A stretch of DNA of 64,000 nucleotides from Vicinamibacterales bacterium (GTDB lineage: Bacteria > Acidobacteriota > Vicinamibacteria > Vicinamibacterales > 2-12-FULL-66-21): contig DASXLB010000029.1 of NCBI GenBank assembly GCA_036496585.1, positions 126,786 to 190,785 of the forward strand, given 5' to 3'. Positions within the stretch are counted from its first letter, which is position 1. The number at the start of each line of letters is the position of its first letter. Of this stretch, positions 27,070 to 37,712 are shown in pieces. The notes beneath the pieces are model-generated. The model was not told the origin of the DNA. It did not search any database and saw nothing but the letters and a program-made list of their open reading frames with translations. The translations under genes and the position numbers were made by a program.

Positions 27070-29435
27070 GCGTACTCCTTTGCCTGCCCGCGCAGCGCCG
27101 CCCGCAGCGCCGCCAATTCGTAGGGCGGCGCCACGCCGCCGTCTCCGGTCTCGTCGGTCATCGGGATCACGACAGTCGGCTCGCCGGCGCGTGCGGCCCA
27201 TCCGGCGCGGCGGTCTCTCACAAGGGCCGGGTCGAGGAACGCCACGTCGAACCCGCCCGCAACCAGCCGGCTGCGCGCGTCTTCGGCGCTCTCCGCACAG
27301 GTCACGGCATGGCCCCAGCCGGTGAGCGCCGCCGCGACATAGTCGCGCTCGGTCGAATCGTGATGCGCCACGATCACGCGGCGTGCCTCGCCGGCCGCCG
27401 TCACCGACGCCGGCAGCAGGACCGTGAAGCGGGTGCCCTCGCCGACCCGGCTGTCGACCGCGATCTGGCCGCCGTGATCGCGGATGATGCCGTAGCAGAT
27501 GCTCAGGCCGAGTCCGGTGCCCTGCCCCACTTCGCGGGTGGTGAAGAACGGATCGAAGATGCGGCGCAGATTCTCGTCGGCGATGCCGTGGCCGGTGTCG
27601 GCGATCGACAACTCGACCGCGTCGGCCTCGCGCACGTGGCGCGCCGCGACCCGCAGCCGCCGGAGCGGGCGCGAGCGCATCGCCTGTTCGGCGTTGAGTA
27701 CCAGATTGAGGAGCGCCTGCTGCAGCTGACCGCCGTCGCCGAGCACCGGCGGCAGCGCCGGCTGGCACTCGGTCTCGAGCTCAACGGCGTTGAGGCGGAA
27801 CTCGTAGGCGCGCAGGGCGAGCACGCGGTTGAGCAGCTCGCCGACGTCCTGCGCGGCGCGCGCCGCCGACTGGCGCCGCGCGAAGGCGAGCAGGTTGCGG
27901 ACGATGCGGGCGGCCCGTTCGGATTCTTCGGCGATGCGGCGCAGGTCCTGGCCCAGTTCGGCGGTCGGCCGCGGCGGCGCACCCTCGGCCACTTCCCGCA
28001 CTTCTTCCTGCAGCAGCTGCGCGTAGCCGATGACGCTGGTCAGCGGGTTGTTCAGCTCGTGCGCGACGCCGGCCACCAGTTGGCCGATCGCCGAGAGCTT
28101 CTCGGACTGCAGCAGCTGCGCCTGCGTCGCCTTGAGGCGGTCGACCGTGGCGACCAGCCGCGCGTTGGTGGCGGCGAGCTCATCGCTCATCTGCCGCATC
28201 CGCCGCGCGCTCTGGATTTCCGGAGTCACGTTCTTGGCAATCTGCACGATCGCGGCGCCGCCGGTCGCGTCGAGCACCGGACAGGTCGTGACGCTGAAGA
28301 TCTGGTCGCCGCGCGACACTTCGTCACGGACGCAGGCGCGACCGGCGGCCCCGCCGACGGCGCAGCGCGGAAACGGCGCATCGCACAGCCCGACCTCGTC
28401 GCAGGAGAGACCACGCAGCGATCGGATCGGACGGTTCAGCATCGTGCTGAGGCCGGTGTTGCCCCGCAGCAGGCGGCCGCGGCGGTCGAACACCGCGATC
28501 GCGTCGCCAATCGCGTCGAAGGTCGCCTCCCACTGCTGCTTGCCGGCGCGGATGTAGTCGTGAAGCCGCGCACTCTGCACCGCCACGCCGACCTGATTGG
28601 CGACGGTACAGAGGAGCCGCTGGTCGTCGGCCGTGAACCGCCCCGGCTCGGTGCAACCGACGCTCAGCGCGCCGATCAGCTCGTCGCCGACCAGCATCGG
28701 CACGCTCAGCGCGGCGCGCATCGGCACCGCGGCGCGGTGCTCCACCGCGACGCACTCGTGAAGGTCGTCGAAGCGGACCGGCCGGCCGGTGGCGAGCACG
28801 CGGTCGCTCGGCCGCGGCGCCAGCGGCTCGGCGGCGAGCCACGCGTCGCGTATCTCGCCCGGCGCGCTGATCATCCGGAAATCGTAGGTGCCGGTTTCGG
28901 GATCGCGCAGTCGCGCGTCGCTGACGTTGACTTCCAGTCCGCGCATCAGCCGCTGCAGCACCCGCTCGACGAGCTGCTCCGGCGCCAGCAGATGCCGCAG
29001 GTCGTCGCCGATCTCGTTGAGCAGCGCCTGCTCCCAGGCGAGCCGCACGTTGGCGCGGTTCACGGCGCGGTGCTCGATGGCCCGGTGCACCGTCGCCAGC
29101 AGGTGCCCCGCCTCGAACGGCTTCGCGATGAAGGCGAACGCGTTCATCTCGTACGACGCGACCGCCGCGTTCACCGAGGAGGTGCCGGCGACCACGACGA
29201 TCTCGGTGTCCCGGGTGCGCGCGCGGATGGCGCGCATCGCCTCGAGGCCGGCATCGTCGCCGGCGCCGAGGTCGATCAGCGCGACGTCGTACGGCTGCCG
29301 CGCGATTGCGGCCAGCGCCGCGGTCGGGGTCGGCGCCGCCGTCACGGCGTAGGCGGCCGCGGCCGGATGATGCGCGACCATGGTCAGCAGATCCGGATCG
29401 CTTTCGACGATGAGCAGCGTGATCGGTTTCCCCAC
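27066..29435 (-). CDS. Hybrid sensor histidine kinase REC-GAF-PAS-HisKA-HATPase-REC
   Basis: A 789-residue cytosolic kinase with no membrane helices. In order: a receiver domain (LLIVESDPD...ALIDLGA...IAKPFE), a GAF domain (about residues 150-310), a PAS domain with several Cys residues (GLCDAPFPRCAVGGAAGRACVRDEV split across the fold), HisKA with the phospho-His in VAHELNNPL, HATPase (DTGHGIADEN, GQGTGLGLSICYGI) and a C-terminal receiver-like domain lacking the conserved Lys. It probably phosphorylates the NtrC-type regulator whose ATG overlaps its stop. Start taken at GTG 29435; a sigma-54 promoter match lies about 55-70 bp upstream. The signal is unknown; the PAS cysteines might bind metal or a cluster. 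Confidence 0.9.
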
Positions 29436-29488
29436 AGTCCGGCTGCAGATCAGCAAGAGGCGGGCCGCAGCCGCACACGCGCACACGC

Positions 29489-29505
29489 GGCGATTTGCCT
29501 GCCAA
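29489..29505 (-). promoter_or_regulatory. Sigma-54 (-24/-12) promoter of the kinase operon
   Basis: TTGGCAGGCAAATCGCC on the minus strand. GG and GC are separated by exactly ten bases. Predicted start of transcription is near 29479, leaving about 44 bases of leader before GTG 29435. Confidence 0.6.
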
Positions 29506-29538
29506 ACGCTCGCAGACGGTCGCACCGCCGCCGCGCCT

Positions 29539-29564
29539 GTTTCAGCCGTGAAACGGACCGTGTT

Positions 29565-29567
<3 letters not shown>
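29539..29567. promoter_or_regulatory. Candidate enhancer site for the NtrC-type regulator
   Basis: GTTTCA-GCCG-TGAAAC is a perfect 6-4-6 inverted repeat (29539-29554), and a third GTTTCA half-site follows (29562-29567). Its centre is about 67 bp before the predicted start of the kinase operon. This is the form and place expected of a Fis-type helix-turn-helix binding site. Confidence 0.5.
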
Positions 29568-30914
<1,347 letters not shown>

Positions 30915-30961
30915 GGGGGCTAAGTCTATGACAACGCGGCGCCGATACCAGGGTACTGGAG

Positions 30962-31969
30962 ATGCACGGGCGAACTGACAGGCACGACAGATGGGGAGCG
31001 GCGGCCAGTGCCACCGGACGGGCTGGGTGGATCTGGATGCTGACCGGACTGGTGCTGGCCGGCTGCGCGCCCGGGCCCATCGAGGTGGCGATGCCGCGCG
31101 CGTCGCACGCCGCGCGGCCGATCAGCCTCCGCGTCCAGGTGCGCGAGGGGGATCAGCTCGTCGTCCGCGACGTGCCGCTAGAAGACTACGTCGCCGCCAC
31201 CGCGCTCTCGGAAGTCCACCCCGACATCGCCGACGCGCCGATCGCCGAGCGCGTGTTCGAAGTCCAGGCGGTCCTCGCCCGCACCTACGCGATGGCCAAC
31301 CGCGGCCGCCACGCGAAGGACGGGTTCGACCTCTGCTCGACCACGCACTGCCAGCTGTACGAGCCGTCGCGGCTGACGGCGTCGCGCTGGGCGCCGACCG
31401 CTCGTCAGGCCGTTGCGCACACCTCAGGCGCGCTGCTCTGGTTCGCCGACGCACCGGCCCTCGCGCTGTTCCACGCCGACTGCGGCGGCCACACGAGCGA
31501 CGCGTCCGCCGTCTGGGGCGGCCCGGCCCCTCCCTATCTCGATGGCGCGAAGGACGACGGGCCGGCGGACGCGGCGCATACGGCATGGACGTTCGCCGTC
31601 GCGTCGAGCGCCCTCCGAGCGGCGCTCAACGCCGATCCGCGAACGGCGGTCGGGGCGCGCCTCGACGGCGTCGAGGTCAGCGGCCGCGACTCGGCGGGAC
31701 GCGCCGAGCTCGTCATCCTGCGCGGCACCCGCACGTTCGTCGTGCGTGGCGAGATCTTCCGCGACGCGGTGACGCGTACGCTGGGGGCGAAGTCGATCCG
31801 CAGCACCCTCTTCTCGGTCAGCAAAGGCCGTCAGGACCTCACGTTCACCGGCAAAGGCTACGGCCACGGCGTCGGCCTCTGCCAGGCCGGCGCCCTCGCA
31901 CGACTCAAAGCCGGCGCCAGCGTGGACGCAGTACTCGCGCACTACTTCCCAGGCACTACCGTCCACTGA
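30962..31969 (+). CDS. SpoIID/LytB-domain lipoprotein
   Basis: A 335-residue exported protein. The hydrophobic signal (WIWMLTGLVLAGCAPG) ends in a lipobox LAGC, so it is predicted to be a lipoprotein. The SpoIID domain follows (LEDYVAATALSEVHPD, VQAVLARTYAM, FHADCGGHTS, KGYGHGVGLCQAGA). SpoIID enzymes are lytic transglycosylases that cut peptidoglycan glycans lacking stem peptides. The ATG at 30962 directly follows TGGAG; a shorter start near 31046 would leave too little signal. It is divergent from the NtrC-type regulator by 47 bp. Confidence 0.87.
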   Translation: MHGRTDRHDRWGAAASATGRAGWIWMLTGLVLAGCAPGPIEVAMPRASHAARPISLRVQVREGDQLVVRDVPLEDYVAATALSEVHPDIADAPIAERVFEVQAVLARTYAMANRGRHAKDGFDLCSTTHCQLYEPSRLTASRWAPTARQAVAHTSGALLWFADAPALALFHADCGGHTSDASAVWGGPAPPYLDGAKDDGPADAAHTAWTFAVASSALRAALNADPRTAVGARLDGVEVSGRDSAGRAELVILRGTRTFVVRGEIFRDAVTRTLGAKSIRSTLFSVSKGRQDLTFTGKGYGHGVGLCQAGALARLKAGASVDAVLAHYFPGTTVH

Positions 31970-31981
31970 CCCTGCCCCCTG

Positions 31982-32650
31982 CTAGCTGGTCATGCAGTAG
32001 ACGACAACGTTGACCGCGAACTTCGTATTGTCCTCGCGCTGGAATCGCTTGTTCCGCCAGTCGTAATCCCACTCGCAGCCATAGTCCTTGTTCGAATACA
32101 GCACGCCGATGCGGCCGCGGTGGTCGACGGTCCGCAGATAGTCGTGGACCATGTCGTCCCCCCAGCCGTTGAGCTCGTGCGAGGTCGTCGGCGGGCCGTC
32201 CGGAAAATGGAAGAAGCACCGATAGAGCGGGTGCTGCGCCGGCAGCTTGGCGAGCGTCGTCGGACCCGGAAAGACCGTGTGCATTTCCTGTTCGAAGCTC
32301 TTCGCATACAACCCGTTCACGTCGTGGTTGCAGTCGTCGCTGAAGAGCAGGCCGCCCTGCTCGACGAACACCCGCAGCCGTTCCCGTTCCTCGCGGGCGA
32401 AGCGCACCAGCTTGTGACCCGTCATGAAGAGAAAGGGGAACGCGAGCAGTTCGGCCGAGTCTGCCGTGACCACCACTTCCTCGGGATAGACCGGAATACT
32501 GGTGTACTCGACGAGCGAATTGAGGACGTTGGCCGCGACTTTGGGGTTATAGTCCCAGTCGCCCGAGTCGTAGCGCAGGCGGGCGAAGACGAATTCGGAC
32601 GCGGCCGGCCGGCGGATCTGCTGGCTGGCGTCGGCCGGAAACAATTCCAT
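31982..32650 (-). CDS. DUF4159-family protein
   Basis: A 222-residue protein matching the DUF4159 pattern: FVFARLRYDSGDWDYNPKVAANVL at the start, LFMTGH in the core, then LRVFVEQGGLLFSDDCNHD and the end MVHDYLRT...GRIGVLYSNKDYGCEWDY. The fold resembles a glutamine-amidotransferase-like/ThuA-type beta-alpha domain without a clear catalytic triad. In Acidobacteria these genes often sit near MoxR and VWA genes, but not here. It has no signal peptide. It runs convergent with the SpoIID gene, 12 bp apart. Function unknown. Confidence 0.8.
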   Translation of the reverse strand: MELFPADASQQIRRPAASEFVFARLRYDSGDWDYNPKVAANVLNSLVEYTSIPVYPEEVVVTADSAELLAFPFLFMTGHKLVRFAREERERLRVFVEQGGLLFSDDCNHDVNGLYAKSFEQEMHTVFPGPTTLAKLPAQHPLYRCFFHFPDGPPTTSHELNGWGDDMVHDYLRTVDHRGRIGVLYSNKDYGCEWDYDWRNKRFQREDNTKFAVNVVVYCMTS

Positions 32651-32674
32651 CGATGTATCTTACCGCCCGCCCTT

Positions 32675-32680
32675 TATAAT
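32675..32680 (+). promoter_or_regulatory. -10 box (TATAAT) before ECF sigma gene
   Basis: A perfect TATAAT lies about 60 bp before the ATG of the sigma gene at 32742. No good -35 hexamer is present 16-18 bases upstream, so the promoter may rely on an activator. Confidence 0.4.
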
Positions 32681-32695
32681 GAATGGCAGCCGCGG

Positions 32696-32721
32696 CGCCC
32701 CTCAGGGGCGGTAAACGCCCC
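32696..32721 (+). promoter_or_regulatory. Mutually exclusive hairpins in the ECF sigma leader
   Basis: Three 6-base blocks follow each other: CGCCCC (32696-32701), GGGGCG (32705-32710) and CGCCCC (32716-32721). The middle block can pair with either flank, giving two competing hairpins, loops TCA and GTAAA. This is the geometry of an attenuator or RNA switch, though no T-run follows. Confidence 0.4.
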
Positions 32722-32741
32722 CGCCGCAATGGCGTATCTCC

Positions 32742-33437
32742 ATGGCAGGAAGCTCGCCCGCACTCGTCGCCGCCCGTGAAGCCGACTCTGTCGCGGCCTC
32801 AGCCGTCAAGGCGATGCAGGCCGCGGGTGAGCAGGCGGATGCTCGCGAACGGTACGCGGAACTGGTGGCCCGGCATCAGCGCCGGGCCGGTCGGATTGCG
32901 TACCACTACCTGCGGGACGCGGCCGAAGCCGACGAAGCGGTGCAGGATGCCTTCGTCAAGGCATATCAGCACCTGGCCTCGTTCCGCGAAGAGCTGCCGT
33001 TCGACGTCTGGTTCACGCGCATCCTGATCAACGGGTGCCTGGACCGGATCAAGGCGCGGACGCGCCGCGAGCGGTGGCTGGTGCCGATGGTGACGCGGCC
33101 GATCTCGTCCGGGAGCGACTCGGTCGCGCCGGAGCGCGACTTGACCGATCGGGTGGCCGCCCGCGGGCTGTCGCCCGAGGAGAGTTTGTTGGGGCGCGAG
33201 CGGCGCCGCGAGATTGCGGCGGCGCTCTCGCGGCTGCCCGAGCGGCAGCGATCGGTGTTCGTGCTGAGTCACGTGGAGGGGCGTACGTCGAAGGAGGTCA
33301 GCGCGCTGACGGGGCTCAATGAGTCGACGGTTCGCGTGCACCTGTTCCGCGCGATCCGAAAATTGCGGGCGCTGCTGACGCACGATGGTACTGCCGCGCA
33401 AGCGGAACAGAAAGGAAAACGCCGTGTCACTTCTTGA
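32742..33437 (+). CDS. ECF-type RNA polymerase sigma factor
   Basis: A 231-residue RpoE-like sigma factor. Region 2 reads ELVARHQRRAGRIAYHYLRDAAEADEAVQDAFVKAYQHLASF...FDVWFTRILIN; region 4 reads LSRLPERQRSVFVLSHVEGRTSKEVSALTGLNESTVRVHLFRAIRKLR. An N-terminal stretch of about 30 residues before region 2 is longer than usual. The next gene, a zinc-finger anti-sigma factor, starts 14 bp before this stop. The ATG at 32742 lacks a good Shine-Dalgarno site. Confidence 0.93.
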   Translation: MAGSSPALVAAREADSVAASAVKAMQAAGEQADARERYAELVARHQRRAGRIAYHYLRDAAEADEAVQDAFVKAYQHLASFREELPFDVWFTRILINGCLDRIKARTRRERWLVPMVTRPISSGSDSVAPERDLTDRVAARGLSPEESLLGRERRREIAAALSRLPERQRSVFVLSHVEGRTSKEVSALTGLNESTVRVHLFRAIRKLRALLTHDGTAAQAEQKGKRRVTS

Positions 33438-34038
33438 ACGCCTTGGCCGGGGTCACCTGAGCGACGCAACGTGTGCGCGCCTGTGGGCTACCGCGTCCGC
33501 CGGCGATCAGCCGGCGCATCCGCACCTCGACACCTGCCCCGCCTGCCGTGAGCGGTTCTCGGACTTCGGCGCCTGGGCGATGGACATCTCGGAGGAGATG
33601 CGCGGCGAGGCCGACGAACTGCTGACGCCGGAGCGGCTGGCCGTCCAGCAGGCGCAGATCGCGCGGCGCCTCGAAACCGTCGATCGCCCCGCCAAGGTCA
33701 TCGCGTTCCCGAAAGCCGCCCGTGCGGTGATCAGCGGCCACTCGCACGTCCGGCGCTGGGTGACGGTGGCGGCCGCCGCGAGCCTGATCGCCGGCTTTGG
33801 CCTGGGTCAGATCGTCCCGCTCCGGACGGTGAGCCCGCGGCACCCGGTCGCGGCCGCGACGCTCACCTTGCCGAGAGCCGTCCAGCGCGCGGAAGAGATC
33901 GCGCCGGTCGTCGAGTCGATCAGCGAGGACGAACTCCTGTCGGACGCGTTCAGCCGCTCGCACGTCTCGGCCCTCAGCGCGCTCGACGACATGACGCCGC
34001 ACGCGCGCGACATCCTCCTGAACCGCCGCAACAAGTAG
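33424..34038 (+). CDS. Zinc-finger anti-sigma factor
   Basis: A 204-residue membrane-anchored protein. The N-terminal HLDTCPACRERF carries the His-x3-Cys-x2-Cys motif of zinc anti-sigma factors; a hydrophobic helix lies near residues 118-136 (WVTVAAAASLIAGFGLGQI) and a periplasmic tail follows. It should hold the upstream sigma factor at the membrane. The GTG at 33424 follows GAAAGGAAAA and overlaps the sigma gene by 14 bp. Its stop shares one base with the ispH start. Confidence 0.85.
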   Translation: MSLLERLGRGHLSDATCARLWATASAGDQPAHPHLDTCPACRERFSDFGAWAMDISEEMRGEADELLTPERLAVQQAQIARRLETVDRPAKVIAFPKAARAVISGHSHVRRWVTVAAAASLIAGFGLGQIVPLRTVSPRHPVAAATLTLPRAVQRAEEIAPVVESISEDELLSDAFSRSHVSALSALDDMTPHARDILLNRRNK

Positions 34039-35243
34039 TGGCGCCCGCGCAGCCTCTCATCTTCCGCAAGGGCCTCGACATGAAAGAGGCCGTTGCCGGA
34101 GAGCTCGCCGCCGCGTACCACAGCCGCCTCGTCGACGAGGTCCGCTCCGGCGGCTTCGTCCATCAGCGGGGGCGATTCACGCTCCACCTCGCACGCGAGT
34201 TCGGGTTCTGCTACGGCGTCGATCGCGCCGTCGACTACGCCTACCAGGCGGTCGCCCGCTTCCCCGAGCGCAACGTCTTCCTGACCGGCGAGATCATCCA
34301 CAACCCCCACGTCAACGATCGCCTCCGGGCCAGCGGCATCCGGTTCCTCAGCGACGCCGGGGAACGCGGCCACGCGCTGGGCCCCGAAGACGTCGTGATC
34401 CTGCCGGCGTTCGGCATCGCCGTGCAGGACATGGTGCGGCTGACCGATCTCGGCTGCACGCTCGTCGACACGACCTGCGGCTCGGTGCTCAACGTCTGGA
34501 AGAACGTCGTGCGCTACGCCCAGGACGGCTTCACCGCCGTGATTCACGGGAAGGTGAAGCACGAGGAGACGCGCGCCACCGCCTCACAGGCGCTGAAGTA
34601 CCCGCGCGGCCGGTATCTCGTCGTCCTCGATCGCGACGAGGCGCAGTTCGTCTGCGACCACATCCGGCTGGGCGGCGACCGCACCCGGTTCCTCGAGCGT
34701 TTCGCGCAGGCGATGTCGCCGGGGTTCGACCCGGACGCCGATCTCGATCGGATCGGCTGTGCCAACCAGACGACGATGCTGATGTCGGAATCGCTGGAGA
34801 TCGGCGAGATGTTCGCGGCGGCGATGCGCGCCCGCTACGGCGCCGAGCAGCTGCCCGAGCACTTCCGCGCCTTCGATACGATCTGCAGCGCCACCCAGGA
34901 GCGGCAGGACGCGGTCGTGGCCCTCCTCGATCGCGAGCCGGTGCAGATGATGATCGTGGTCGGCGGCTACAACAGCAGCAACACCTGCAACCTCGCGCGC
35001 ATCTGTGCCGGACGGGTCCGCACGTTCCACATCGCCGACCCGGCGTGCCTGGTGTCGGCCAATCGCATCCTCCACCGCCCCGTCGGCGCTCCCTCGACCG
35101 CGTCGGCGCCGCAGGTCATGTCGGAGGACTGGCTTCCGGCGAGCGGTCCGGTCGTGATTGGCCTCACCGCTGGCGCGTCGACCCCCAACAACATCGTGGG
35201 CCAGGTCATCGAGACGCTGGAAAAGTTCACAGGCATCGGGTGA
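34038..35243 (+). CDS. ispH: 4-hydroxy-3-methylbut-2-enyl diphosphate reductase (long form)
   Basis: A 401-residue [4Fe-4S] enzyme catalysing the last step of the MEP isoprenoid pathway (HMBPP to IPP and DMAPP). The three cluster cysteines are in FGFCYGVDRAV, VDTTCGSV and TICSATQERQ; GGYNSSNTCNLARI is the substrate-binding region. It is about 80-90 residues longer than the Escherichia coli enzyme, like the long form of Cyanobacteria and plants, with an N-terminal extension. It begins on the last base of the anti-sigma gene stop (TAGTG), so it is co-transcribed with the ECF module. A downstream ATG at 34080 is possible. Confidence 0.93.
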   Translation: MAPAQPLIFRKGLDMKEAVAGELAAAYHSRLVDEVRSGGFVHQRGRFTLHLAREFGFCYGVDRAVDYAYQAVARFPERNVFLTGEIIHNPHVNDRLRASGIRFLSDAGERGHALGPEDVVILPAFGIAVQDMVRLTDLGCTLVDTTCGSVLNVWKNVVRYAQDGFTAVIHGKVKHEETRATASQALKYPRGRYLVVLDRDEAQFVCDHIRLGGDRTRFLERFAQAMSPGFDPDADLDRIGCANQTTMLMSESLEIGEMFAAAMRARYGAEQLPEHFRAFDTICSATQERQDAVVALLDREPVQMMIVVGGYNSSNTCNLARICAGRVRTFHIADPACLVSANRILHRPVGAPSTASAPQVMSEDWLPASGPVVIGLTAGASTPNNIVGQVIETLEKFTGIG

Positions 35244-35451
35244 TCACGGGATCGGCTGAGGCCCAGGCTCAACTCTTCCGATCGCACAATCAGCCGATCA
35301 GTCGATGTGCAGACGGAAGCCGTGCCATTGCAATGTCTTACGGGCGTCACATCCCTGCCACGAATCGCCCGTCACCTTACGCCGACCAGTAAACAGGCCA
35401 CCGCGGGAGGTCGTATTAGCGGCAGAAGTCCAAGGGGAGAGATTCACCTAC
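35244..35451. other. 208-bp intergenic region without a recognised feature
   Basis: The region separates ispH from the Spy-like gene and presumably holds the promoter of the efflux operon. AAGGGGAGAG before the ATG at 35452 is the likely ribosome site, though its spacing is long. I see no good -35/-10 pair, tRNA or terminator. Confidence 0.4.
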
Positions 35452-35958
35452 ATGGCAAGGTTGTTGGCGTGGGCGTTCGCGGCCCTGCTAGTGCTTCCCG
35501 CGTCTGGGTTCGCGGCGGAGTGTGACAAGGGACAGAACCCGCCCGCGCGGGGGGCGTCGCCGGCCAGCCACACGGACGGCAGGACGGACTCCCCGCATCA
35601 GCCGCCGAAGTTCTGGGTCGATCCCAAACTGCGCGCGGAACTCGGCATCACCGACCAGCAGTCGACCGCGATCGAAGCGATCTGGCAGCGGGACCTGTCG
35701 CAGCGCACCGAGACCGGGGCGCGGGTCCACAAGCTCGAAGCGCAGCTCGACCAGATGATGGTCGAGGCGTCGAGCGACGAAGCGGCCGTCGTGGCGCAGA
35801 TCGATCGGGTCGAGGCCGCACGCACCGAGGCGAGCAAGGCACGCGTGCTGATGCTGTATCGCATCAACAAGCTGCTGACGCCAGAGCAGCGCACCAAGCT
35901 GGCCGACAAGGCCAAGGCGATGCGCGACCAGCGTGACGGCCGCGGCGATCACCGGTAG
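35452..35958 (+). CDS. Spy/CpxP-like periplasmic protein
   Basis: A 168-residue exported protein with signal peptide MARLLAWAFAALLVLPASGFAA, a short Pro-rich linker, and a helical Spy/CpxP-like domain: FWVDPKLRAELGITDQQSTAIEAIW and LYRINKLLTPEQRTKLADKAK, the two LTxxQ-type repeats. Such proteins act as periplasmic chaperones or metal/stress sensors. It stands 38 bp before the tolC-like gene, so it likely belongs to the efflux operon and may sense envelope stress or heavy metals for it. Start set by the signal peptide. Confidence 0.8.
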   Translation: MARLLAWAFAALLVLPASGFAAECDKGQNPPARGASPASHTDGRTDSPHQPPKFWVDPKLRAELGITDQQSTAIEAIWQRDLSQRTETGARVHKLEAQLDQMMVEASSDEAAVVAQIDRVEAARTEASKARVLMLYRINKLLTPEQRTKLADKAKAMRDQRDGRGDHR

Positions 35959-35996
35959 ACTCTAGGTTTCACCCCACTCGTTAGTTGGAGGCAATC

Positions 35997-37679
35997 GTGA
36001 AGAAGAACGTACTGACGGCAGCTGCGCTCGTGCTGGCGTCGCTGGTGCCGGCCGCAGCGCAGACGACACCAGCGCAGACGCCGCAGGCACAGACGCCGCA
36101 GCCGGTTCCGGCCCCGGTCTTGAAGCCATCGGAAACCTTCAAGACCCCGGGTCCGCGCATCGATCTCTCGATCGAGGAAGCGGTCGCACGCGCGCGCGAG
36201 AAGAACATCGACATTGCCGTCGCCCGCATCACGCCGCGGTTGTCGGACTTCTCGCTCGCCGGTCTCGATGCCAACTACGTCGTGAACCTGACCGCGCAGG
36301 GCAATCAACAGCGGAGCAGCCGCCTGCCGACCAGCACGATTCAGGGCATCACGAGCATCACGCCGACCACAACGAGCGGATGGTCGTCCGGGTTCGCCAA
36401 GAACATGTGGCACGGCGGCGGAAACTGGACGCTGAACTTCCAGAATTCCCGCGTCAACACGCCCGCCGCCAACAACCTCCGCAATCCCCAATTCAACTCG
36501 ACGCTCGCCGGCTCCTACGTGCAGCCGCTGATGCGCGGGTTGAGGATCGACGCGACCCGGGCCTCGCTCCAGACGACACGCATCAGCCAGCAGAACGACG
36601 AGATCGCGCTGCAGACGACCGTCGCCACTACCGACGCCAGCGTCCGCAACGGCTACTGGGATCTGGTCTATGCGATCCAGGCGGTCGAGGCGGCCCAGAG
36701 CTCGCTCGACATCGCCAACAAGCTGGTCACGGACAACCGCGCCCGCGTCGAGATCGGCACGCTGGCGCCGCTCGACGTTCGCACCTCGGAGGCGGAAGCG
36801 GCGAATACCCGCCTGACGCTGGTCGAGGCGCAGGCGACGGTGCGCACGTCCGAACTGGCGCTCAAGCGACTCATCGTCAGTGGCACCGACGATCCCGTGT
36901 GGGTGTCGTCGATCAACCCGACCGACCGTCCGCCGGCGACGCCGGAGCCGCTGAACGTCGACGCGGCGATCGCGCGTGCGTTGAACCAGCGCACCGATTT
37001 CCAGCAGTCGAAGAACAGCCTGAAGATCAGCGACATCAATCTCCGCCTGCAGGAAGACCAGACGCGGGCGCAGCTCACCCTGACGACGAGCTATGGTCTG
37101 CAGGGTCTGGGCGGTCCGCAGCTGAACGCGAACGGCAGCAGCCTGCCGTCCGGATACTGGGACGCCATCTCGAACATCTACGGGCTCGACGCGCCGCAGT
37201 GGAATTTCCTGGTGAACTTCGCGTATCCCCTGGGACGGAGCGCGCAGCAGGCGACGGTCGAACGCTCGAAGCTGTCGGTCGAACAGTCGAACGCGAATCT
37301 GAAGGCGCTCGAGCTGCAAATCGCGACCGACGTGCAGAACGCTGCGCTCAGCGTCCAGAGCGGACTCGAGAGCGTGCAGGCGGCGCAGGTCGCGCGGCAG
37401 CTCGCGCAGGAAAAGCTGAGCGCCACGCAGAGCAAGCTCGACGTCGGCATGTCCACCAACTACGAGGTGGTGCAGGCGCAGCGCGATTTCTTCGACGCGC
37501 AGAACGCCGAGCTGCGCGCCGTCGCCAACTATCGCAAGGCGCTGGTGAACTTCGAGACGGCGCAGACGGTCGGCTCGCGCGCCGTCGGCTCGACCGTCGG
37601 CAGCGGCACCGGTGGGACTGGCACCACCAACACCAACACGACCACCACCGGCGGTACGGGCGGCCCCGGCGGCCTCTAA
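35997..37679 (+). CDS. TolC-family outer-membrane efflux protein
   Basis: A 560-residue protein with a signal peptide (VLASLVPAAAQ), a Pro/Gln/Thr-rich linker, then two OEP repeats. The first has IDLSIEEAVARAREKNIDIAVAR, and the second is announced by LNVDAAIARALNQRTDFQQSKN. The C-terminal end is Gly/Thr-rich. It forms the trimeric exit duct for the MacAB pump encoded next. The GTG at 35997 has GGAGG five bases before it, which settles the start over the TTG at 35985. Confidence 0.92.
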   Translation: MKKNVLTAAALVLASLVPAAAQTTPAQTPQAQTPQPVPAPVLKPSETFKTPGPRIDLSIEEAVARAREKNIDIAVARITPRLSDFSLAGLDANYVVNLTAQGNQQRSSRLPTSTIQGITSITPTTTSGWSSGFAKNMWHGGGNWTLNFQNSRVNTPAANNLRNPQFNSTLAGSYVQPLMRGLRIDATRASLQTTRISQQNDEIALQTTVATTDASVRNGYWDLVYAIQAVEAAQSSLDIANKLVTDNRARVEIGTLAPLDVRTSEAEAANTRLTLVEAQATVRTSELALKRLIVSGTDDPVWVSSINPTDRPPATPEPLNVDAAIARALNQRTDFQQSKNSLKISDINLRLQEDQTRAQLTLTTSYGLQGLGGPQLNANGSSLPSGYWDAISNIYGLDAPQWNFLVNFAYPLGRSAQQATVERSKLSVEQSNANLKALELQIATDVQNAALSVQSGLESVQAAQVARQLAQEKLSATQSKLDVGMSTNYEVVQAQRDFFDAQNAELRAVANYRKALVNFETAQTVGSRAVGSTVGSGTGGTGTTNTNTTTTGGTGGPGGL

Positions 37680-37712
37680 ATTCGGATTCGCAGATACAAC
37701 CACCTAATAGTC

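Noticed and set aside
30915-30961. GG-N10-GC pattern upstream of the first NtrC-type regulator
   Set aside because: The dinucleotide spacing fits sigma-54, but the -12 side reads CCGCG instead of TTGC; such matches are frequent in GC-rich DNA.
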